Below are positions 47,808 to 57,900 of a stretch of DNA of 64,000 nt, one piece after another. Location: positions 39,903 to 103,902 of the forward strand of contig JAOAIJ010000036.1 of the NCBI GenBank assembly GCA_026414765.1. Direction: 5' to 3'. Below the pieces are notes generated by a model. The model did no database searches. It was given only the letters and a program-made list of their open reading frames with translations, and had not been told where the DNA came from. Position numbers and translations under genes: made by a program. Position 1 is the stretch's first letter. Each line of letters starts with the position of its first letter. This stretch comes from Clostridia bacterium (GTDB taxonomy: Bacteria; Bacillota; Clostridia; Acetivibrionales; DSM-27016).

Positions 47808-48362
47808 ATGAAAGTATATATTTTAAACCGTAAAGTTCTTATAAAAGCAAGTATTTTTTTATTTATCGCTATTGTTTTGTTAATTGCAGTTCCAATACTG
47901 ATAAGTTCGGACACAGCACAAGTTTTTTCCCAAAAACGTCTGCTCCCGATATACTCTGTAGAAAGCAAGGATAAAACAGCATCGATAACTTTTGACTGTG
48001 CCTGGGGAGCTGGGGATATACCGGATATTTTAAATACATTAAGAAGTGAGGAAATTAAAGCAACATTTTTTATTGTCGGACAATGGGCTGAAAGATTTCC
48101 TGACTCAGTGAAAATGATTGCAGCCGAAGGTCATGATTTAGCAAATCATTCATACTCGCATCTGCGTATGGGCGCTATTGATAAGAACAGGATCAGGAGT
48201 GAGATTGCCAAATGCGGAGAGAAACTGGAGAGTATCAGCGGAAGCAAGGTTGATTTATTCAGGCCTCCCTATGGTGAGTATAATGATCATGTAATCAGTA
48301 TAGCTCGGGAACTGGGGTATTTTACAATACAGTGGAATGTGGACACAATTTCGATAGTATAA
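47808..48362 (+). pseudogene. pdaB: PdaB-type polysaccharide deacetylase, 5' half of a gene interrupted by a 14.3-kb element
   Basis: Encodes the first 179 residues of a PdaB-like sporulation polysaccharide deacetylase plus five residues and a stop read from the inserted element. Signal/membrane anchor at about 10-32. NodB motifs seen: motif 1 T-F-D-C-A-W-G-A-G-D, motif 2 N-H-S-Y-S-H, motif 3 R-P-P-Y-G-E-Y-N. Motif 4 begins as W-N-V-D and then breaks off. Motifs 4-5, which contribute to the active site, are found 14.3 kb away in the right half. Alone, the product should be inactive. Joined at the shared GGA, the gene reads in frame for 257 residues, near the 254 of B. subtilis PdaB. Confidence 0.93.
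48331..48343 (+). other. attL: left recombination junction
   Basis: AGTGGAATG-TGG-A. The left arm AGTGGAATG (48331-48339) would, after excision, face CATTGGACT from the right junction, an inverted match at 7 of 9 positions, with the crossover at GA. Exact cut position is inferred. Confidence 0.7.
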
Positions 48363-48907
48363 CTACCAGTAAACTGTTAGAGAAATTGATTCAAGCTTGG
48401 TCTAATCTGCTCCCTCCTTATGGATACACCTTCTTTAACCTCTTCTTAAGGATATACTCCGTAATTCAATATGGCTCTGCATTTATTAATTGACTTTATT
48501 ATGCATTTTATCATTGGTATCTACATTTTTCTTGATATATTTACATATAGAGGAAAATAATATATAATAAATGCAGACATAAAAAATTCCAATAATACAT
48601 AATCAAGGATAATTTAATACTGTTTTGAAATTCTAGAGTATTTAAGATCGCTTTAATAGAGGTACCAGAGGTTTTTACCACCTCCAATATTACTGGCCGT
48701 TTACAACTTTATTGTTTGTAAAGGTATTCATTTCCAAGAAAGTCGTGAAGACAAGCATAGCCTGTTTTAAGAAATTTCCGTTACTTAGACTCATCCTATT
48801 CATTTCATAGTCCGGAAGGTTTTCTGCATTTGCCTATGAATTCAAAGGGTTTTTACCAAACCAATTTTGAATAAATGAAAGCCAAATTTTTACAAGGGGG
48901 TTAACGT
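48363..48907 (+). other. Non-coding left end of the element / leader of the Rhs gene
   Basis: About 545 bp with no supported gene in the integrated form. It contains two exact copies of the palindromic 11-mer GGTTTTTACCA (48670-48680 and 48848-48858). In the excised circle, positions 48344-48490 would form an open extension of the recombinase frame. The rhs ribosome binding site AAGGGGG is at its end. Confidence 0.5.
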
Positions 48908-51900
48908 ATGATATTAAGTAAATTTTCAAAGAGGTTGAACAAATGGCTGGCGGTGGTACTCACAGTTGTACTGCTACTTATGTCCTCACTGGTGATACCA
49001 GCAGGGGTGAGCGGGCCTGCAGCTGTTATTGCTCCCCTAAAGGCTTATGCCGCTGCTGACTCAAGTCTGATAGCCTACTATAAGTTTGATGACAACACAA
49101 ATGATAGTTCGGGCAATGGACACAACGGTACGCAGAACGGCGGGGTGCAGTATGTACGGGGTGTGTCAGGCAAAGCTGCGCAGTTTGACGGTGTGGATGA
49201 TTACATAAACGCCGGAACTTTTTCTGAAAGCTTTTTAAACGGGATGACTGTGAGTGTGTGGGCAAGGTTTGACACCACAGCAGCCGGGCATTCACAGAGA
49301 ATCATCGATTTTGGGCAGGGACAAGCTAGTAATAATATAATTTTTGCACAGTATAACACCGGTTCGGATATTTATTTTGAGGCATTTAGCTCATCCGAAA
49401 GCAAAGTGATAGCTCAAAATGCTATTGAAACAGGAATTTTTAAAAACTATGTCGCGAGTGCTTCGCGTACTGCTGACGGGAAATACAAAGTAAACTTATA
49501 TGTAAATGGAGTAAAACAATCCACATCAATAACGGATACCAGTGTACCTGCTGCTGTAACAAGAACGCTATGCTATATAGGCAAAAGCAACTGGAATATG
49601 GATACTCTCTTTAAAGGTGCCATGGACGAATTGAAGATTTACAATAAGGCTTTAACTGAGGAGGAAGTCAAGCTACTTCAGAATACTCCCCTAATAAATA
49701 AGAACGGATTCAAGAACGGGGGTATTTCAACTCAATTATATGAATCTATGTGGAATCCATGGGAAAACTTGGCCGGAACGACGGACTCAAACCCCTGTGC
49801 GGTTTCCTGGAGTCACGATAGAACAGATGTTTTCGTAAAAGGCAAAGATAATGCTTTATGGCATAGGTTATACGACGGAGTATGGCATAATTGGAGAAGT
49901 CTGGGAGGGACTATTGTGTCGGATCCGACAGCAGTTTCCTGGAGCGAAGGGAGAATTGATGTATTTGCCAAAGGCAGTGATGGCAACCTGGGGCATATAT
50001 GGTATGACACCGGAAAGTGGAATAGCTGGGAGTCCCTCGGAATAGCAGGTGGGGGAATAGCTTCTCCGGCGTCTGTTGTTAGTCAGGGCCAAGGAAAGCT
50101 TGATGTGTTTATTAGGGGAAGTGACAATGCCCTATACCAGAAAAGTTATGCAAACAACTCATGGGGTAATTGGGTCCAGCGTTCCACGGGCTTAACGTCA
50201 GATCCTTGTGCAGTTGTGCGGGGAAGCGGAAAAATTGATGTATTTGCTAGGGGTGCAGGCAATGCTTTATACTGCATAAGGTATCAAAACAATGCCTGGG
50301 GTGCATGGACTTCTCTTGGAGGTGTGATAAGCTCAAAACCTAATGCAGTTTCCTGGGGCGAAGGCAGGGTTGATGTATTTGCTAGAGGCACAGACAATGC
50401 CATGTGGCATATGTGCTATGACGGTGCAGCATGGGGAACCTGGAAGGGGCTTGGGACAGTAGACGAGGACGGTGGAATTGATTCAGAGGCAGCTGCTGTA
50501 TCTCTCGGCAGCGGCAAGCTTAACGTATTTGCCAGAGGAAAGAATTACATGTATCACCAGTACTATGACGGAAGCTGGCACGGGTGGGAAACTTTCGGTG
50601 GAAAGGCAAAGACCAATTTGTGCGCTGTTTCAAACGGAGCAGGCAGGATCGGTGTTTTTGCAGGCGGGGAGAAAGATGCGCTTATGCATCGGTTTTGGCA
50701 AGGAACGGATTTCCTCACAAAAACCGATATTGGTTTGCCTTCACCGTCAGGTACTGTGTCGTATAAGCAAGATACAGGTGAATATACTGTAGCAGCCGGA
50801 GGAACAGATATAGAGGGGATAACAGATCAGTTTACCTTTCTGAATAAAAAGTCTACCGGAGATGCGATGTGTACAGTGAGGCTCAATTCCCAGACTAACA
50901 CAAACCCATGGGCTAAAGCCGGTCTAATGTTCAGGGAAAATCTTAATGCAAACAGTAAATTTGTTGACTTTGTTGCAACTCCCGGCAATGGTCTCAACCT
51001 GCAATGGCGAAGTGTAACGGGAGGAGGTTGCAGCAGTATCCCTCTAGGTGCTTATAGTTTCCCTTTGTACCTCAGGCTGATCAGAAACGGAACGACTTTT
51101 ACAGCCTATACATCACAAGATGGAATAACCTGGGGAAATCCTCTTGGCACAATAGATGTGAATATGGGAGAATATGCCGAGGCAGGTGTCTGCATAGCTT
51201 CACACAGTAATGGTACAGCTTCAACGGTGGTATTTGACAGTGTACAAATAGACTCATCACCGGATGTTTGGCGATGGTCCCAAAATGACATAGGCGGTCC
51301 AGCACCGGCGGGTGTTGTTTCATATGAGCGTGAAAATGGGCGATTTACCATATCTGCAGGTGGGACTGATATAGAGGGAGGCAGTGATCAATTCACATAT
51401 GAAAGCCAGGAAGCAAATGGTGATGCTACAATCATTGCAAGGGTGACTTCACAGACAAACACAAACCCATGGGCTAAAGCCGGTATAATGTTCCGTGAAT
51501 CTAATGAAGCCAACAGTAAATGTGTCCAGCTTGTAGTAACTCCCGGCAATGGGTTAAGCCTGCAATGGAGAGACCAGTACGGATACGGTTCCCAAAGTCT
51601 GGGTGCGTGTACGCTGCCTGTGTATATAAAGCTTGTAAGAAACAATGCCGTATTTACCGCATATAAGTCAAATGATGGAGTGGCATGGGGAGAATCACTT
51701 AGAAGCCATAATGACAGCCAGATGCCTGCAAATATACGCGCAGGACTTTGTGTGACATCTCATAATAATGGAAATGCATCTACGGCACAGTTTGACAATG
51801 TAAGTGTAAGCTCGCTTCCTATACCCTGGAAAACTCATGTTATAGGTTCTTCGTCACTTGGAACTGCTTCCTACAACCAGGTTGACGGTAAATTTATTCT

Positions 51901-54900
51901 GGATAATAAAGGTGCTGGCATAGGCGGGACAAGTGATCAGTTTACATTTGCCGATCAGGAGGCAGCAAGCAGTGTAAGCGGCAGGATATCAGTTGCTGCG
52001 AGAATATCGTCGAAATCGTCAGGTTCTAAAGCAGGGATTATGATAAGGGAATCTACTGCAGCAGACAGCAAATTTGTGAGCCTGGTAGTTGACAATACCA
52101 ATTTGTATATGCAGTGGAGGGATGTTAAAGGGTCAACCATTGGGCAAGTAAGTATTGGTACCTATACCGGTTTTCCGATTTATCTGAAGCTTGAAAAATC
52201 GAATGAATATTATTACGCCTATAGGTCAGCAGATGGAGTCAGCTGGGGTAACTGCCTGCAAAGCCATAGTCAATCAACAGCCTTTGGGAATATAAGGGCG
52301 GGGCTTTGCCTCACGTCCTGTTCTACCACTACAGCTGGTACTGCAGCTATAGATTGTGTGGATGTGGAGCACTTAACAGACTCAGATTATAAAGCCGTAA
52401 AACTCGGCTTGCCCGGTGTTTATGCACCGACAGGCAACTACTCAAGGACCGATGTAGACATGAATATACCGTCACCGGCAATGGACATCTCCATGAGACG
52501 CACATATAATTCGGAAGGTGGCAGTCACTATCATTGGGGATTCGGAACTGGATGGACCTTTGGCTATCAGGGTGAAATTGAGGCTTACAATGAATACGAT
52601 GCTGTAAAAGTGTTTTTACCTGACGGAAGTATGCAGGCATACAGGAAAAATAGCGATTACGGCAAGTATATATCTCTTTCAGGGTCAAACTATATTCTGA
52701 CAAAACCGAAAGACAACCAGTTTGAAATGGAAGATAAAAGTTCACACATCAAGTATGTATTTGGAGACATACAGTCCAACTCGCATTATCTCCTGACGCA
52801 AATAATAGACAGGAACAATAATACAATAACAATAAATTATAGTAATAATAGGATACAGAATATAGTTGACCAGATGGGCAGGGTATATGATGTGACATAT
52901 GAAATATTACCAAATATTATGCCCACATATTATGGTATCACATCTATAACGGGCTACACTGACTTGAGCCGCAGAGTGTCGAGATTCAGTCTTAATTACA
53001 CATACGATGATTCAGGAAGGCTTCATACAGCATCCGATGCAATAGCAAATAATGTGATGACGTATATTTACGACAGCAAGGATGAGCTGACTCAGGTGAA
53101 AGATAGGAAAGGCAATAGTATAGTGCAAAACATCATATATGATACATCGCAATATGGAAAGGTAACCAGCATAACTGACAAATATAATTGCATCCACACA
53201 TATGACTATACGGGCAACGTAGGCTATTTTGGGGGTACGGGAAAGGTTGCTGTGACAGATGATCCTTCAGGAACAGCGCCCAGAAGGAAAATAATCTATT
53301 ACAACCAGAATTATAATGTAATAGCTATGGCAGACGCTTTGGGTAAAATGTCACATACAGACTACAAAATGGACTCAGGCGGGTATGATGACGTAAAGTG
53401 GTCTTCAGACAGCAACCGAGATATCAAGGCAAATTGCTTTGATATCAACGATAACCCCATAGAAATTGTAGATGATGATGGGAGCAGAAATACATTTGAA
53501 TATGATACGAATACAAACAACCTTACGAGGACGGGTAAACTGGAAAATGAAGCTTTTGACGGACAGACAGGAGACATGTACGCACAGTATTTCTATGACA
53601 GCAGTAACAATATTAAGAAAGCTGTAAAGCCACTTAACGGCACTGATGTATATAAAAATGACGGAAGTGATGATAACTCAAAATTTGCCATAACTCTGTA
53701 CGATTATACCACAGCCGGGAGTATCAGTGGACTTTTAAGAACAGTTACAGATCCTGAGGGGAATATTACAACCTATAAATATGATTCAAACGGGTATTTG
53801 AGCTCTGTAGTTGATCCTGAAAACAATGCTACTAAGTACACATATAACAGGTTTGGCTGCCTGGAAATGATGGAATCTCCTTTGGGAAGCAGCTATACCA
53901 CCGTCTATACCTATGATAAAAACGGAAGGCTTGTGAAGAAAGTTACTTCCGGTGACGGCACGACTGAGACTACCAGGATAGTCTACGATGCCAACGGCAA
54001 TATAGTAAAGTTAGTACAGCCTAAAGCATATCAGGAGAATGAAGATAATCTTGACGGCAATGATTATGACTCTGACAATTCCAGTACAGGCTATTGGATG
54101 TATTTCTACTACATATTTGGAAAGGTAGGATCAGTAGTTGATCCAGAACGAAATACAATAAATTATAGCTATAACAAATTCGGCAAGTTGACAGACAAAC
54201 TAATGCCTGATGGGAGAGCATATAGGTACGAATATGATGTGCTTGATAGGCCTATTAAAGTATACTACGGGGAAGGCTATACCACTCCGAATGGATTGCT
54301 GGAGGAATATACCTATGTCCCACTGCTTGGCGGTAAGGAGAAAATAACTGTTACAAAACACTCAAGTGATCCAGAAAGCTCCAAAACAGTATATGTATAC
54401 GACCACAGTAAAGGAAGGCTTTTAGAAAAGCATAACCCCAATGGTGCGGCAGCAATGGCAGAGTATACGGTTTCCGGTGCAATTAAGACTGCCTCAAATG
54501 AAAAAGGTTGGGCGTCATACTATCAGTATGACGGCATGGGAAGGATGATATCAAGGTGGACGCCATCTACCGAAACAGATGGTATAGTCAGGTACAGGAA
54601 TACCCAGGTAGTGTATGATAAAGCAGGAAAGGTGCAGCAGGTTAAAACCGGGAAAAATGAGGTAGAAGCTTTCAGCACTCCTTTGCCTTTGGAGGTCATA
54701 ACGCAAAACTATGAATATTATAAGGATGGCAAGCTGCTCAGGGAGAAAGACAGTGCAGGAAGAAAGACCGAGTACTATTACGATGCCGGCAGGAATTTAA
54801 CAAAGGTGGATACCTACATAAACTACCAGGACAGGAAGAACACCATAGAATACACCTATAATCACATGGATAAGCCTGTAAAGAAAGAAATCCATGTAGA

Positions 54901-57900
54901 AGCAGGGGATATTTATGGCAATACTTTTGGAAATACGACGGACTCAATATATACAACCTCATACACCTATGACTCCAACGGCAATATGGCAACTGCTACT
55001 ACACCTGACAATGTAACTACAACCTATACCTATGACCAGATGGACAGGCTCACAGTCGTAAGCCAGCCGGGATTGGATGAAAACAACCAGGCAGTGATCA
55101 TATCAACTTCCACTACTTATGACTGGGAAGGTAAGCCGTTAACGGTGACAGATGCAAACAACAGGACAACCACTTATAAATATAATATGATGGGATGGTT
55201 GGAGACGGTAACAGATGCACTTAATGGCGTAACTGCGTACTACTATGACATAGCCGGAAGGATGACTGCAACAGTGTCACCCAGGAACTATGGAAAAAAT
55301 GCTGTAAACGGTACTGACACCTTCATGTTAAGTGATATGAACAGAACCGAGTACACTTATGATGCTATGGGCAGAATAAAAACTGTTAAGGAAAAATACT
55401 ATGAGGACAATGCGTGGAAAACTGTGGTATCAGATTCCTACAAGTATGATGAGTGCGGAAACGTAATAAAGGAACTGGATGCACTGGGGTATGAGTCGGG
55501 TACTGGTTCTGGCGATGATGAGAAGATAAAATCGGGCTATGGTACTGAGTACGGTTACAATATAGCAGGGGAGCTTGTATATCAGCTTGATCCGCAATCA
55601 AAGAACAATGGACTGCCATATACGGAAAAATACACGTATGATGCAGCGGGAAGGCCTGTAGAGGCCTATAGCCCTAAAGGCACGGGAAATGGTTCAGAAC
55701 TGTACTACCTGATACTAAAAAGTACTTATGACGATGCAGGAAACATACTTAGTGTAACGTCAAGGAAGAATGAAGATATTAACGAGCAAACATTAAAAAC
55801 GTTTAGCTATGATTTACTGGGCAATGTGACCAGCAAGACAGATGGGAACAACAATACTACTACCTATACATATAATGCTTTTAATCAGGTAAGAAGTGTG
55901 GTATATCCCGGTGACAGTACAATAGCCACCAATACTGTATACTCACAGTATGACAGCATGGGAAGGCTTGTGAAAATATGGGATTTGGTGGACAATGAAA
56001 CCCAATATTCTTACAATAGCCAGGGACTTATGCTATCCACTACCGTGAGTAAAACCAATCCATACCAATCGTTTACTGTATCCTCCAGATATGATAAAAA
56101 TGGAAACATGAGATACTCGACAGATGGAAATGGAAATACCACCGAGTACCAATACGACAAACTTAACAGGCTCACGAGCAAAAAAATAACTACACAAAAT
56201 ATTAATACTCAGGCTAATACTGAAAATATAACAATTTACGGCTACGATGCAAACAGCAACAACACCTCAATAACAGACAGGCTTGTATCGGGCGAAACCA
56301 CAATGGACAGAGTATTTACAAATACCTATGACCCTTTGGACAGGCTGACACAGGTTAAGGACCCGTTGGATAAAATAGTACAGGTGTTGGAATACAATGA
56401 CAACGGCGCACAGACGAAAGTCTACGATGCCCTGGGGTGGGCGGCAGCCACAAAATACTATACCCAGTATCAGTACGATAGAAACAACAGGCTTACTGTG
56501 GTGACAGACCCACTGAACCACACCACAAGCCGTACATATGATAATGCAGGCAATATAAGCACCAGTATCGATGGGCGCAATAATACCATCGCTTATGGAT
56601 ATGATGAATTTGACAGGCTGAAGTCTGTAAAAAATGCGCTGAACCAGAGTACAACCTACACCTATGACTTAAACGGAAACATGCTTGCCCAGACAGATGG
56701 CAGAGGCTATACAACAACATACCAGTACAATGCTGCGGATCTGCCTGCAAGAAAGATAGACCCCGGAGGAAGCACAACAGCTCCTTATACTACGGGTAAG
56801 ACCACAGGCTATAACTATAATGCAGAGGGTACACTAAGCAGCATGGTGGACAGGAATGGACAGACCACAAGTTACAGCTATGGAGTAGACAGCAGGCTGG
56901 TGTTACAGTCCACAACCGGTGGAACCGGCAGTGACGTATCCATATCCTATACCTATGACAACAATGGCAACCGCCTGACCATGAGTGATTCTACCGGTAC
57001 TACCTCGTACACCTATGACGCAATGAACCGTATGACAAGCAAAACAGTACCACAGTATCCAACCCAGGCGTTCAAATATGAGTACGACAACATACTCGCA
57101 GACACTTCACGGTCGAAGGATAAGTCCACAGACCCCAAAAACAATGTAACAGAGTGGACCTACGACAAAGCGCATAGGCTGGTATCCACATATGACGGGG
57201 CAGACACCACAAACTTCCTTTACTACGACAATGGGGCGCTCCAGAAGGTCACATACCCCGGCGGAGCCTACGAGGAATATACATATTACAACGATGGGCT
57301 TCTCAATAAGTTGAGAAACAAAAAGAGCGATAACACTATCATAGACATGTACACCTACAACTATGACAACGCACACAACCTATCCAGCAAGGAGGACAGC
57401 ACAGGTGCTACCTCATATAGCTACGATGCTTCCAACAGGCTGTACACAGTAACAGAGCCGGGAAGCCGGGTGACTACCTACGGGTACGATGCCGCAGGTA
57501 ATCGTCAGACAGAAGCATTGGCGATAGGTGGTGTAACTGATGCTACTTCTATATATAGTTACGATGAGAGAAACAGGCTGACCCAGTTAACCTATGACAA
57601 AGCAGTTGGTTCTGAAAAAGACTACACCAAATACTATGTCTATGATAACAATGGCAACCAGACACGGGTTGAAAAGCAGCCATACGGCGGAACAAGAGCT
57701 ATAGAAAGGACAAACACCTTCGATAAGCTCGACCGTCTTACAGCTACAGAGGTGGACGGTAGGATTGTAGCAAACACATACAACGGCGACGGTCTCAGGG
57801 TATCAAAAGTATCGGGAAACCATACTACCCAATTTCTCTACGATGGCATGAAGCCTGTGCTTGAGCTTGATGCAAGCGGAAATCAGACGGCAAGAAACGT

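Noticed and set aside
48530..48590. Sigma-A promoter for the rhs gene around the sequence TTGATA ... TATAAT
   Set aside because: The spacing between the best hexamers is about 25 bp; the 18-bp alternative has only a poor -10, so no promoter is called.
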